Shown: positions 25,765-33,545 of the stretch, in pieces
Numbering within the stretch: the first letter of the stretch is position 1
Layout: the number at the start of each line of letters is the position of its first letter
From: an uncultured Bacteroidota bacterium
Lineage (GTDB): Bacteria > Bacteroidota > Bacteroidia > 2-12-FULL-35-15
NCBI GenBank assembly: GCA_903847205.1
Contig: CAINDA010000023.1
Location: 1-33,896 of the forward strand
Length of the DNA stretch: 33,896 nt
Direction of reading: 5' to 3'
Translations under genes and position numbers: made by a program
Notes under the pieces: model-generated
Database searches by the model: none
What the model was told of the DNA's origin: nothing
Seen by the model: the letters and a program-made list of their open reading frames with translations, nothing else

Positions 25765-27486
25765 TTACTGCGTTTCTATTATTTGGTAATTATATTTATA
25801 GGTAAACGTGCTTATGGCAGTGCTAAACCAAACAGTAAAAGTGCTGACTGTACTCGATACATATACATTTGTTATATTGTTAGCAGCAAGCAAATTTGCA
25901 GGTGTAAGAACTACTATTGGCGGAACGAAGTAACTTTTATTAAAAGTAATTACAACATTGCCGGCAACACCTGTGGCAGTTGGTGTTATAGTAATATTTC
26001 CGGCCACATCAGTAGCATTTGATAAAGTGTAAGTAGAATTTGCAGCGACAGCGACAGGCGGCGTCGTCTGCTGGCTTTGCAGATGTCCGTCTTTAATAGC
26101 AAGTCTCGCGTCTGCAGCTGGTGATGTTGTGCCGATGCCAATATTACCAATATGGTCAATAGTCATGCGTGTGACAGCGCCAACTGTATTGAAATTATTA
26201 GTAGTAGCAAAATACATTTTAGTTCCATAATTTCCAGATCCTTGTACATATATTCCAGCCTGAACAGTAGTGCGGTAACTTGATAGGAAGTGATCAGGGG
26301 TGCCAAAACTTATCCCCATCATATTCCCATCAACGTTAGTGTTCGGGACGAGATGAATTGATCCGTAGGCAGCTAAACCCGGGGTAACAGAATCCGCAGC
26401 AGCATTATAGTTCAATTGTAATCTGCTTAAAGGATTTGCAGTTCCAATCCCAAAATATCCAGAAGTTTGTTTCATTCTCATTCGTTCAATATTATTTGTG
26501 CCGAAAACCAGATCTTTCGAATCAGTGGTACCCATCCAGTTTTCTAAAGCACCAATTATTTGGCTGCCGTAAAATGTTGGGGGAACCGGACCGGTAATCC
26601 CTGCATTACCAGTCAATGTCCAGTGAGTTCCTAAATCGGCGCCGGTTGCACCTGTAAATCCAAACGAACCTGTTGCGCCGGTTATTCCAATATTTCCAGT
26701 ACTTCCTGTTGAACCTGTTGCCCCTGTAAAGCCCATGGAACCAGTGAAGCCCGTAAATCCAGTTGATCCTATTGCACCAGCTGCACCAGTAGATCCGGTA
26801 AATCCAATTGATCCTGTAGAACCTGTTTCCCCCATTACACCAGCAGCGCCTGAAGAACCCATTGCGCCCGTTGTACCTGTTGTACCAATATTTCCGGCCA
26901 GACCGGTACTTCCTGTTACTCCTAAAAGCCCTGTTATTCCAATGGAACCAGCAGCTCCTGTGCTGCCCGTTGAACCATTGCTTCCGGCAGCTCCTGTTAC
27001 GCCAGTTGTACCTGTTGCTCCTGTTGTCCCTATTAAGCCGGTGCTGCCAGGAGAACCTGTCAATGACGTACCCGCTGTTTTTGCATATAAGGCATACGGC
27101 ACACTCATCATTTGGGTTGTACCAATAATTATATAAGTACTGCCATTGCCTGTATCAATTGCAACTTCCAGATATTTATTGCCGGCTCCCCAGGGGATTG
27201 CTAAGAATGGAATACCAGTCTGGCTTGAACCCATGCCGATTTTCAGGGTAAATAAGCCGTATTTATTGGTAGTATCTGTATGTTGTTCCTGGAAAATTAC
27301 CGGCCCATTTATCAGCGAATCTCTTATGCTGAAGCGGACCATTATATGCCTTCCCGCAAGCGCCTGCCCCGCATTGTTTCTAGCAACAGCCTGATAATTT
27401 ATGCCTTCGGGAGGCGCCTGTGCAAAGGATGATGCAATGATCAGGAATAATGAAAATATATTTAATGAAAAAAATATTTTTTTCAT
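25765..27486 (-). CDS. Secreted collagen-like protein, paralogue 3
   Basis: A 573-aa protein with signal peptide [20 protein letters not shown] and N-terminal domain nearly identical to paralogue 4. It has 47 uninterrupted G-x-y triplets (residues 144-284, y mostly Thr), then fibre-type motifs (IGTTDSKD-like, [16 protein letters not shown]). The C-terminal domain of about 100 aa ([18 protein letters not shown]...YNYQIIETQ) differs from the other paralogues. Thr-rich Gly-x-Thr triplets are typical of bacterial collagen-like proteins and can be glycosylated. The upstream DNA is also duplicated from or to paralogue 4, showing recent gene duplication followed by exchange of the tip. Confidence 0.9.
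   Translation of the reverse strand: MKKIFFSLNIFSLFLIIASSFAQAPPEGINYQAVARNNAGQALAGRHIMVRFSIRDSLINGPVIFQEQHTDTTNKYGLFTLKIGMGSSQTGIPFLAIPWGAGNKYLEVAIDTGNGSTYIIIGTTQMMSVPYALYAKTAGTSLTGSPGSTGLIGTTGATGTTGVTGAAGSNGSTGSTGAAGSIGITGLLGVTGSTGLAGNIGTTGTTGAMGSSGAAGVMGETGSTGSIGFTGSTGAAGAIGSTGFTGFTGSMGFTGATGSTGSTGNIGITGATGSFGFTGATGADLGTHWTLTGNAGITGPVPPTFYGSQIIGALENWMGTTDSKDLVFGTNNIERMRMKQTSGYFGIGTANPLSRLQLNYNAAADSVTPGLAAYGSIHLVPNTNVDGNMMGISFGTPDHFLSSYRTTVQAGIYVQGSGNYGTKMYFATTNNFNTVGAVTRMTIDHIGNIGIGTTSPAADARLAIKDGHLQSQQTTPPVAVAANSTYTLSNATDVAGNITITPTATGVAGNVVITFNKSYFVPPIVVLTPANLLAANNITNVYVSSTVSTFTVWFSTAISTFTYKYNYQIIETQ
26635..27057 (-). repeat. Collagen-like triplet-coding repeat (47 triplets)
   Basis: A run of 9-nt-periodic codons for Gly-x-Thr/Ala inside paralogue 3. 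On the plus strand it reads as CCTGTT/CCAGTT-type blocks and creates long spurious proline/valine-rich open frames. Copy number can change by slippage without breaking the frame. Confidence 0.93.
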
Positions 27487-27660
27487 GATTCTTATCTAGA
27501 TGTTGTAAAAAATTGATGCCCCTTATCTGAGAGCTGCTTATTCACAGCCAATTCAGCCGTTAAAGTACGAAATAAATTTAAACAATTTTTTGGGTCACCT
27601 GAATTTCAGAGGAAATGTATAAATTCACGAATATATTTAATCGCTAAAACCCAACAAACA
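27487..27660. repeat. Duplicated upstream region, copy 1
   Basis: The DNA before paralogue 3 closely matches that before paralogue 4 (29594-29762). Shared blocks include GAGAGCTGCTTATTCACAGC, CAATTCAGC(C/T)GTTAAAGTACG, GAGGAAATGTAT and CGCTAAAA. It probably carries the promoter and leader of the gene; a strict TAnnTTTG match is not evident. Confidence 0.8.
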
Positions 27661-27682
27661 AGAGTGGCCTGGAAGTCTGATA

Positions 27683-29593
27683 TTATTTTTTATTCAGTTC
27701 CTCTAATTTCTTCATCAGCAAATCTATTTGTTTTTGCTGCACCGCATTCTCGGCTTTCAATTTTTCAATATCATTTTTTGTGCTTTCTGCATTTGAAGAA
27801 GAAGAGGATGCATCCATTTTTGTTTTTAAGTCTTTGATTATTTCACGCTGTTTTTGGTTCTGCTCATTCAATTCTTTAATAGAATTAATTAAAATATAAG
27901 TAATAGCATTGGGATCAAATTCCAATATATTTTCAGTTGACAGGCTGTCTTTGGGATCCATCCGCATTTTCACTTCTTTAATTGTGTAAGGCAGCACCTT
28001 TTGTATTTGCTGTGCAACTATGCCTACATAAGTTTCTTTGCTATTGATTCCAGCCTTGCCGTTGTACTGAAAAGTAACAGGATTAATCTGCAGTAATTTT
28101 GCAAGGCCGTCGTTAAACGGTATTATATTTTGTTTTAATCTTTCATCTGAAAACACGGCCCAAGTACCTCCACCCAATTTATCTGCGGTACCGTTTACGC
28201 TCAATACAGCAGTTGGAATTGCTGTGCCGATACCCACCTTACCGGCGGTGGTTACTCTAACTTTTTCAGTATTATAAGTCCGGATTGTAATATCGTGGTT
28301 TGATTGGGTGCCTACAAATGGCAGACCTGCAGTACTCCCGAAAAGGTAGGTGGCAATACCATCTCTTACTACCAAATATGCATCTCCGGTTTTTGCTAAT
28401 TGCAATAGTTCATTCGCATTAAATTGGGTTGAAGGATTAGGCCCAATGGTTAAAAGGTTTTGAGGAGAATTTGTTCCAATACCCACAAAGCCTCCTGAAC
28501 CCACCCGCATCCGTTCAAGATTATTAGAAGCGAGAACAAAATCTTTAGTATCAGTTGTACCAATAAAGTTATTATTGGCAGTAACTCCGATTGCACTTGT
28601 TGATGGTGCAGTTCCTCCATTACCAATCAGAAGCCAGCCGTTTGTTGCTCCTGTTGCTCCCGTTGCCCCTGTTGTACCAATTGCTCCTGTAGAACCGGTA
28701 TCACCAGTTGAGCCGGTGCTGCCAGTTATACCGGATGCTCCAATTGTACCTGTTGAACCCGTAGTTCCTGTTATTCCTTGTGAACCTGTTGAGCCGGTTA
28801 TACCTGCTGCTCCTGTTGCGCCAATTGCACCTGTTGACCCTGTTGACCCTGTTGCGCCTGTTGATCCTGTTATTCCAATTGAACCTGTTGAGCCGGTTGT
28901 TCCTGTTGAGCCGGTTGTTCCTGTTGTTCCGACTGAACCGGTAGAACCTGAGGAGCCGGTTGATCCGGTTAATCCTGAAGGCCCGGTTGTTCCAATACTG
29001 CCTGTATTTCCCGTATCTCCTGTGCTGCCGGTTATTCCTGGAGAGCCGGTATCTCCTGTGCTGCCAGTAAAACCATTGCTTCCGGCAGCTCCTATCTGGC
29101 CGGTGATCCCTATCGTGCCTGCAGCCCCGGTTGCTCCTGTTAAACCTGTGCTTCCCGGAAGCCCTGTTAATGCCGTACCCGATGTTTTTGCATAGAGGGC
29201 ATAAGGCACACTCATCATTTGACTTGTACCGAGTATAACATAATTATTGCCGCTGCCTGTATCAATTGCAACTTCTAAATATTTATTGCCGGATCCCCAG
29301 GGGATGGCAGAGAAAGGAATTCCTGTCTGGTTTGATCCCATGCCTATTTTTAGTGTAAATAAGCCGTATTTGTTGGTGGTATCTGTATGCTGCTCCTGAA
29401 AAATTACCGGCCCATTTATCAGCGAATCTCTTATGCTGAAGCGAACCATTATATGTCTGCCTGCAATTACCTGCCCTGCATTGCTTCTGGCGATAGCCTG
29501 ATAGTTTATACCCTCGGGAGGAGCCTGCGCATAGGATGATGCAATGATCAGGAATAATGAAAATATATTTAATGAAAAAAATATTTTTTTCAT
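27683..29593 (-). CDS. Secreted collagen-like protein with S74 chaperone tail, paralogue 4
   Basis: A 636-aa protein. Signal peptide to about residue 23; shared N-terminal domain (residues 24-140); 58 uninterrupted G-x-T-type triplets (144-317); fibre motifs ([24 protein letters not shown]). From about residue 482 there is a peptidase S74 (endosialidase chaperone) domain: [17 protein letters not shown] and [15 protein letters not shown] coiled coil of about 65 residues with a poly-Ser break closes the protein. S74 domains drive trimerisation of fibre proteins and cut themselves off before the Ser of the SDxRLK-type motif. Here the Ser, Asp and Arg-Leu-Lys are intact, so release of the tail is likely. 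It is the most upstream member of the four-gene minus-strand cluster. Confidence 0.93.
   Translation of the reverse strand: MKKIFFSLNIFSLFLIIASSYAQAPPEGINYQAIARSNAGQVIAGRHIMVRFSIRDSLINGPVIFQEQHTDTTNKYGLFTLKIGMGSNQTGIPFSAIPWGSGNKYLEVAIDTGSGNNYVILGTSQMMSVPYALYAKTSGTALTGLPGSTGLTGATGAAGTIGITGQIGAAGSNGFTGSTGDTGSPGITGSTGDTGNTGSIGTTGPSGLTGSTGSSGSTGSVGTTGTTGSTGTTGSTGSIGITGSTGATGSTGSTGAIGATGAAGITGSTGSQGITGTTGSTGTIGASGITGSTGSTGDTGSTGAIGTTGATGATGATNGWLLIGNGGTAPSTSAIGVTANNNFIGTTDTKDFVLASNNLERMRVGSGGFVGIGTNSPQNLLTIGPNPSTQFNANELLQLAKTGDAYLVVRDGIATYLFGSTAGLPFVGTQSNHDITIRTYNTEKVRVTTAGKVGIGTAIPTAVLSVNGTADKLGGGTWAVFSDERLKQNIIPFNDGLAKLLQINPVTFQYNGKAGINSKETYVGIVAQQIQKVLPYTIKEVKMRMDPKDSLSTENILEFDPNAITYILINSIKELNEQNQKQREIIKDLKTKMDASSSSSNAESTKNDIEKLKAENAVQQKQIDLLMKKLEELNKK
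28643..29164 (-). repeat. Collagen-like triplet-coding repeat (58 triplets)
   Basis: The longest triplet tract of the cluster, coding residues 144-317 of paralogue 4 without interruption. Sub-blocks such as GST-GTT-GST recur, consistent with growth by in-frame duplication. The opposite strand is open in a proline/valine-rich frame that is not a gene. Confidence 0.93.
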
Positions 29594-29762
29594 GTTTCTT
29601 ATTTAAGTGTTGTAAAAAAATTGATGCGTATTCTCTGAGAGCTGCTTATTCACAGCCAATTCAGCTGTTAAAGTACGGAATAAATACAAACATTTTTTTT
29701 TCGGGTCATTTAATTTTAGAGGAAATGTATGAATTCAGGAATATTTCTAACCGCTAAAATCC
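29594..29762. repeat. Duplicated upstream region, copy 2
   Basis: Second copy of the segment described before paralogue 3, keeping the same order and distance from the ATG. The match fades near 29765, marking the edge of the segmental duplication. Confidence 0.8.
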
Positions 29763-30211
29763 TTTTAAATAAATGTCGAAGAAAAAATCTTTAAATCCTT
29801 TTTTTTGCCGGAATGCTATTTAAGTTTTTGAATGATAACCTGCACATACCGTTCAGGTTCACCTGAACTCACCGAGAAACCTAAATCGAACAATCGGCAA
29901 AGGGGTTCCCATAAAGAAATACAAATTAAAAAGTGAAACCTTTTTTATGGTTTTATCTCATCATTATTTGCTAATCAAATACCAATTTGAAGTGTAAAAA
30001 TTGGTAACGATGATAGAAGGGCTTCAAGCAAATTTACTGTAATTTATGAAGTTTTTAATTCCGGGTAAATATATTTTTATGAACATTAGGTACCTCAATT
30101 GTCCATATTTTATTTCTAATTCCCCATTTCATAATACACTCAGATAATAGGAAATAGAAAACTTTTGATTGGGAGAGTGGAAGTTATTTCACGAAGTGTT
30201 TATACTGTTCC
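29763..30211. other. Gene-free stretch with an 18-bp palindrome
   Basis: A 449-bp AT-rich stretch between the paralogue 4 leader and the 332-bp mini-element. No coding frame is convincing. The only structure seen is GTTCAGGT-TC-ACCTGAAC at 29851-29868, a perfect 8-bp dyad with a 2-nt centre that has the shape of an operator. No regulator gene is adjacent. Confidence 0.55.
29851..29868. promoter_or_regulatory. Possible operator-like dyad
   Basis: Perfect palindrome GTTCAGGTTCACCTGAAC, about 260 bp upstream of the collagen-like gene start. Its symmetry suits a dimeric DNA-binding protein, but it is single-copy here and could be chance. Confidence 0.3.
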
Positions 30212-30242
30212 CGCCCCTGTTGGTGTTTCAGGAGCGCAGCCG

Positions 30243-30266
30243 TTGCAGGTGTTATTTCACCTGCAA
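30243..30266 (-). repeat. REP-like hairpin, left type (mini-element)
   Basis: Arms TTGCAGGTG and CACCTGCAA around loop TTATTT on the plus strand, that is loop AAATAA when read on the minus strand. It is an exact 24-nt match to 32920-32943. Confidence 0.93.
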
Positions 30267-30415
30267 TCCCACAGCCATTTACATCACATCCAGCAATGGC
30301 CAAAGGGCGAAAAAATAACACATGCAATGGCAATTCCTCTGCTAATTCATTAACACCAACAAGGGCGAAAAGGGCGAAACCATAACTTACAAATGTAGAT
30401 AATATGCCTACGCTT

Positions 30416-30439
30416 TTGCAGGTGAAATAACACCTGCAA
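30416..30439 (+). repeat. REP-like hairpin, right type (mini-element)
   Basis: Arms TTGCAGGTG and CACCTGCAA around AAATAA, preceded by TATGCCTACGCT and followed by GGCAACT, as at 33522-33545. It is an inverted partner of the hairpin at 30243. Confidence 0.93.
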
Positions 30440-30624
30440 AGGCAACTGCTGTGCTGACATTAACACCAACAAAGCGAAAAACATAGAATTGGTTTTGCAA
30501 TCAATAGCATCTCCATTGTTAATAATTAACACCAACAAGGGCGAACACTACAGTTTAGCTATTGATTTTGGTTATTCGTTTTAAATATTTTTCTTTACTC
30601 CAAACATTTTTCCAACGGGGGGCG

Positions 30625-31209
30625 CTAGACAATTTTTATTTTTAATTTTTCTACTAAATCACCAATTTTTTTTTCTCCTTCAACTTCTATTTGAATTATC
30701 TCATCGATAAATATTGTTCCAATTATACCAGCAGGTCTGGCGGCATCCGGTTCATATGGAAACCCTTGTCTAAACCTTGTTAAATACTCTGAATTACAAT
30801 GAGGGCAATTGAAATAAATAAATGTTAAAATAGGTATTGAAAAAATATCAGCATCAATTATTGAAAAGGACTTGCTCGTTAAGAACTTATAAGGGCTTTT
30901 GCTAGTCTGATATACTTTTGTTTTTGGAAACAATACCTCCAATATATACAGAAATTTCTCATCAAATATTCTGCTAAAAACAGATCCCGTTCTAGTGAAG
31001 TTCTGATATTTATTTTCACCAAATCCTACATTTTTCGAACACTTCTTGCAATTAAATGAAGCAAACCAGCTGCAATTATATTTGAATTCTAAAGGAAGCG
31101 TTTGGTTGGAGAATGAACCATTGTTTTGTTTTTCAACAATTGTTTTTATAATTGGTTCTCCTAGTAAAGTAAAGGTAATCGAATTGATTTCACCTGTTTT
31201 CTTTATCAT
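30625..31209 (-). CDS. Hypothetical protein with two CxxC zinc-ribbon-like knuckles
   Basis: A 194-aa protein with no signal peptide. Two Cys pairs, FNCKKCSKN (about residues 53-61) and FNCPHCNSEYL (about 133-143), are 80 residues apart and could together bind one zinc ion. The remainder is rich in Phe, Ile and Lys. No family is recognised. It lies downstream of two immunity-like genes on the same strand, 80 bp after the last, so it may be part of the same accessory island and could itself be an immunity or cargo protein. That is inference from position only. Confidence 0.7.
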   Translation of the reverse strand: MIKKTGEINSITFTLLGEPIIKTIVEKQNNGSFSNQTLPLEFKYNCSWFASFNCKKCSKNVGFGENKYQNFTRTGSVFSRIFDEKFLYILEVLFPKTKVYQTSKSPYKFLTSKSFSIIDADIFSIPILTFIYFNCPHCNSEYLTRFRQGFPYEPDAARPAGIIGTIFIDEIIQIEVEGEKKIGDLVEKLKIKIV

Positions 31210-31289
31210 TTGATTAGTTATTTAACTGGTATAATTACTTATCCTTTGGTTTATTCTTGATTGTTTTTATTATTTATTGTCTCTGATTT

Positions 31290-31967
31290 TTATATCGATT
31301 CTGCCATTTTATTTAATTCTTCTGTACTATGACTGTCTAAAAACTCAATGACCTTCATACACTTTTCATACATAAAATATCCTTGAAATTTTGTCTCCAC
31401 TTCATTCTTGTAATAATCTCTTAACTCATAGTATTTTGGATTGCGGTTCAGTTTTGCGGTTATTAAACCTTTTATAATACGCCACCCTAAATCATCACAA
31501 TAAACGACTTTCTCTGTTGGATGTTCATTCAGTAATTTATCAATCGAATCAATTGTGTTGTATTTTACAAAAAATGCAGTGAGGTGATCATTATAGAACT
31601 TTTTAAAAATCATAAACCAATCTCTAATATCTATTTCAGTTTGAATTTTATACTGATAATTTATATCATTAAAATATATTCTCGTTGAAGTAGAAATAGT
31701 CCCACCTCCGCCAATAGATTTTATATAATCCATTTCTAAAATGTAGCATAAAACTTTATCAATTGCATCTACGCCAACATAAGCGTAAATGCCTGTATAA
31801 AAAACAGGTTCATATTTGGCAATTCCAAACCCAATTTTTCTATAACCTATTGACTCTGATACAAAAAAATCGCATCCTTGATTACCATATTTGCTTTTAT
31901 ACCCCAACGGCTTTAAAAAGCTTTCAAACTCCCTTTTTAGTTCTTTTTTTACTTCACTATAATTCAT
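31290..31967 (-). CDS. Immunity-like protein, paralogue A
   Basis: A 225-aa cytoplasmic protein, closely related along its length to the product of the next gene upstream (32053-32709). Shared blocks are MNYSE.KKELK.EFESFLK at the start, VDAIDK/TEKV.Y.DDLG.RIIKGL in the middle, and YYKNEVETKFQGYFMY.KCMKVIEFLD near the end. The N-terminal pattern (helix, then LGYKSK...QGCDF) recalls DUF4304-type proteins, but I cannot confirm it. Tandem paralogues preceded by short toxin tails are typical of immunity-gene arrays in polymorphic toxin loci. A stop-interrupted toxin-tail remnant ends 3 nt before its ATG. Confidence 0.75.
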   Translation of the reverse strand: MNYSEVKKELKREFESFLKPLGYKSKYGNQGCDFFVSESIGYRKIGFGIAKYEPVFYTGIYAYVGVDAIDKVLCYILEMDYIKSIGGGGTISTSTRIYFNDINYQYKIQTEIDIRDWFMIFKKFYNDHLTAFFVKYNTIDSIDKLLNEHPTEKVVYCDDLGWRIIKGLITAKLNRNPKYYELRDYYKNEVETKFQGYFMYEKCMKVIEFLDSHSTEELNKMAESI

Positions 31968-31970
31968 TGA

Positions 31971-32045
31971 TTATTTGATTCTTGGTCTTGTTATATATCG
32001 CGAAAAATCAGTAGTGGAACTATTTACCCAATATTATACAACTGG
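31971..32045 (-). pseudogene. Remnant of toxin C-terminal tail
   Basis: Between the two immunity-like genes the minus strand reads YWVNSSTTDFSRYITRPRIK and stop, matching the end of the 56-aa frame at 32713-32883 (FWVNSSTTDFTQYLVRPRIH, stop). An in-frame TAA just before Tyr (32034-32036), in place of the Glu codon, and the loss of similarity further upstream show it is a truncated remnant. Its stop is 3 nt before the next ATG, exactly as in the upstream copy. Confidence 0.8.
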
Positions 32046-32052
32046 CAATGAT

Positions 32053-32709
32053 TTAATCATTCGTAATTTTATTTAATTCTTCTAAACTATGATTATCTAA
32101 AAACTCAATTACCTTCATACACTTGGCATACATAAAATAACCCTGGAATTTGGTTTCTACTTCGTTTTTATAATAATCTCGTAGTTCATCGTACTTCAGA
32201 TTATCGTTTAGTTTAGCAACTACTAAGCCTTTGATTATTCTTGAACCTAAATCATCAAGGTAAATTACTTTCTCTGTTGGGTTATCATTTAGTAATTTAT
32301 CAATTGCATCTACTGAATTATACTTTTCAAAAAATGGAACCGCATATTCTTCATAAAATTTTCTTATGATTTTGCCCCATTCTTTAATGTCATATTTGGT
32401 TTTAATTTTGTAACGATAGTTTAATTCGTTGAAGTAATTTGATGTTCCGGAGCCAATAGCAAAACCAACATCTTCATGTAAAATATGTTTTTGAATTTTT
32501 TCAATAGGTATTATATTGATTCCAATAACACAACCCGTATTGAATTCATCAATATAGTCAGCAACTCCATAGCTTATACTTAATAATTGAGATTCATTTT
32601 CTTTGGAAAACGAACAACCCTGTGGGTCACTTTTTGACTTGTAACCTAACGATTTTAAAAAGCTTTCAAACTCTTTTTTTAATTCCTTTTTTGCTTCTGA
32701 ATAGTTCAT
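32053..32709 (-). CDS. Immunity-like protein, paralogue B
   Basis: A 218-aa paralogue of the 31290-31967 product. The N-terminus MNYSEAKKELKKEFESFLKSLGYKSK is nearly identical; the middle (residues about 30-110) has diverged most, and the C-terminal third is again highly conserved. Diversification of a central face with conserved ends fits immunity proteins that track variable toxins. The start codons of the two paralogues are 742 bp apart, the apparent duplication period. It directly follows, with a 3-nt gap, the toxin-tail frame at 32713-32883, so the two were probably once translated from one message. Confidence 0.77.
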   Translation of the reverse strand: MNYSEAKKELKKEFESFLKSLGYKSKSDPQGCSFSKENESQLLSISYGVADYIDEFNTGCVIGINIIPIEKIQKHILHEDVGFAIGSGTSNYFNELNYRYKIKTKYDIKEWGKIIRKFYEEYAVPFFEKYNSVDAIDKLLNDNPTEKVIYLDDLGSRIIKGLVVAKLNDNLKYDELRDYYKNEVETKFQGYFMYAKCMKVIEFLDNHSLEELNKITND

Positions 32710-32712
32710 TGT

Positions 32713-32883
32713 TTAATGAATTCGTGGTCTTACTAAATATTGTGTAAAATCTGTTGTTGAACTGTTAACCCAAAATTCTACACCACTTTCTAATTGGATT
32801 TCTATTTTAGGAGCATTGTTTGCAAATGGTCCAAATGCACTTGTAGCCTGTCCACCCCTCATTTCCACTTTTGTAATATTCAT
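32713..32883 (-). pseudogene. C-terminal tail of a probable polymorphic toxin, 5' end lost
   Basis: A 56-aa frame (ATG 32883; MNITKVEMRGGQATSAFGPF... to RPRIH) on the minus strand. The frame stays open upstream through the end repeat of the RAYT unit (reading NTNKGGN) until a TAA inside the hairpin at 32929-32931. It therefore looks like the surviving end of a longer gene rather than a complete one. The tail is repeated, degraded, before the second immunity-like gene. Toxin domains of Rhs/contact-dependent and T6SS/T9SS effectors end just before their immunity gene in this way. The toxic activity cannot be assigned from the tail. A genuine small protein remains possible. Confidence 0.65.
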
Positions 32884-32919
32884 ATTCCCGCCCTTGTTGG
32901 TGTTCCTGCAGCGCCGCCA

Positions 32920-32943
32920 TTGCAGGTGTTATTTCACCTGCAA
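32920..32943 (-). repeat. REP-like hairpin, left flank of RAYT
   Basis: Nine-base arms TTGCAGGTG/CACCTGCAA with loop TTATTT on the plus strand, 12 bp beyond the RAYT stop codon. It is preceded by GCGCCGCCA and is identical to the hairpin at 30243-30266. Confidence 0.94.
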
Positions 32944-32955
32944 TCCCAAAACCAT

Positions 32956-33489
32956 TTACATCACATCTATATAATGCACTAAAAAATCAAAATTATGATT
33001 TTCTAATTTATAAAATTGTGCGCTTGAATATAAATAGTCTTCCGCACAAGATGCCAATAGCCACTTTTCATGCAACGGATTATTATGTATGTAATTCAGT
33101 TTCTGCAAAAGTGTTTTCGTATTGTCAAGTTCAAACCAGTGAGGATTTCTTTCCCATAATTGATATCTCCGGTCTTTTGCATTTACAACAATATCATCAA
33201 GCAGTACGGAATCTTTTTTTATTAAATTGAATTTTATCTGCTGTGCAGTATATTTTAAAAAATCTCTTTGAACATCTGCATTTTTATGAGGTGCCAATAC
33301 TTGCCAAATTAAATGAATATGATTTGGCATAATTACAAAAGCCAATACTTTTACCCGCTTATTAGCACTCAAAAACTGAAGACTATTTATAATAATATTT
33401 TTGTGTTCGTCATCCTCCAATAGCTTTATCCATTTAAGATTGGTGGCTGTGAAAAAATAAACATCAGAAGTTTTTCTTATTGAAACCAT
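32956..33489 (-). CDS. REP-associated tyrosine transposase (RAYT, Y1/IS200-like)
   Basis: A 177-aa Y1_Tnp (HUH) protein. The HUH metal site is His57-Ile-His59 in VIMPNHIHLIW. The probable nucleophile is Tyr80 in FLKYTAQQI. The C-terminal half has the RAYT pattern LWERNPHWFELDN, LNYIHNNPLHEKW and YLYSSAQFY. These enzymes cut single-stranded REP hairpins and are thought to spread them; they are usually present once per genome and not flanked by classical IS ends. All catalytic residues are intact and the length is normal. ATG 33489 is the start; the leader (CTTACAAATGTTGATATTATGCC on the plus strand) is shared with the mini-element. The last codons also occur in the mini-element. Confidence 0.93.
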   Translation of the reverse strand: MVSIRKTSDVYFFTATNLKWIKLLEDDEHKNIIINSLQFLSANKRVKVLAFVIMPNHIHLIWQVLAPHKNADVQRDFLKYTAQQIKFNLIKKDSVLLDDIVVNAKDRRYQLWERNPHWFELDNTKTLLQKLNYIHNNPLHEKWLLASCAEDYLYSSAQFYKLENHNFDFLVHYIDVM

Positions 33490-33521
33490 AGCTTACAAAT
33501 GTTGATATTATGCCTACGCTT

Positions 33522-33545
33522 TTGCAGGTGAAATAACACCTGCAA
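33522..33545 (+). repeat. REP-like hairpin, right flank of RAYT
   Basis: Arms TTGCAGGTG/CACCTGCAA with loop AAATAA, 32 bp upstream of the RAYT start codon and inverted relative to the copy at 32920. It is preceded by TATGCCTACGCT, as in the copies at 30416 and 33727. Confidence 0.94.

Larger units (their letters stand above)
30212..30543. mobile_element. MITE-like, internally deleted RAYT unit
   Basis: A 332-bp unit with ends matching the RAYT unit at 32889-33626. Left end CGCCCCTGTTGGTGTT (30212-30227, one mismatch) and right end AACACCAACAAGGGCG (30528-30543) are inverted. It holds the left-type hairpin (30243-30266) and the right-type hairpin (30416-30439) in opposite orientation. Between them are TTACATCACATC, equal to the last codons (DVM, stop) of the RAYT gene, and GAAACCAT followed by ACTTACAAATGT, equal to the first codons (MVS) and leader of the RAYT gene. 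The body of the gene is missing. Extra internal copies of the end sequence lie at 30352-30367 and, with changes, 30462-30476, beside a degenerate half-hairpin at about 30312-30327. Confidence 0.82.

Noticed and set aside
28575-29195. Long proline/valine-rich frame (PVxPVxP) opposite the collagen-like tract; a similar one at 26735-27136
   Set aside because: It is the reverse complement of Gly-x-Thr codons, lying inside a well-supported gene with signal peptide and known domains.
22282-29593. Prophage tail-fibre operon
   Set aside because: S74 and GIGT motifs recall phage fibres, but all four proteins have Sec signal peptides and no capsid, portal, terminase or integrase gene is nearby.
29594-30211. 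tRNA or small RNA gene in the gap
   Set aside because: No cloverleaf or conserved RNA motif was seen; only an 18-bp palindrome and AT-rich DNA.
32794-32982. Plus-strand frame containing PLQVLFHLQS, also present at 30165-30353
   Set aside because: The similarity between the two is fully explained by the shared REP/end DNA of the RAYT-derived units; the frames differ outside the repeat.
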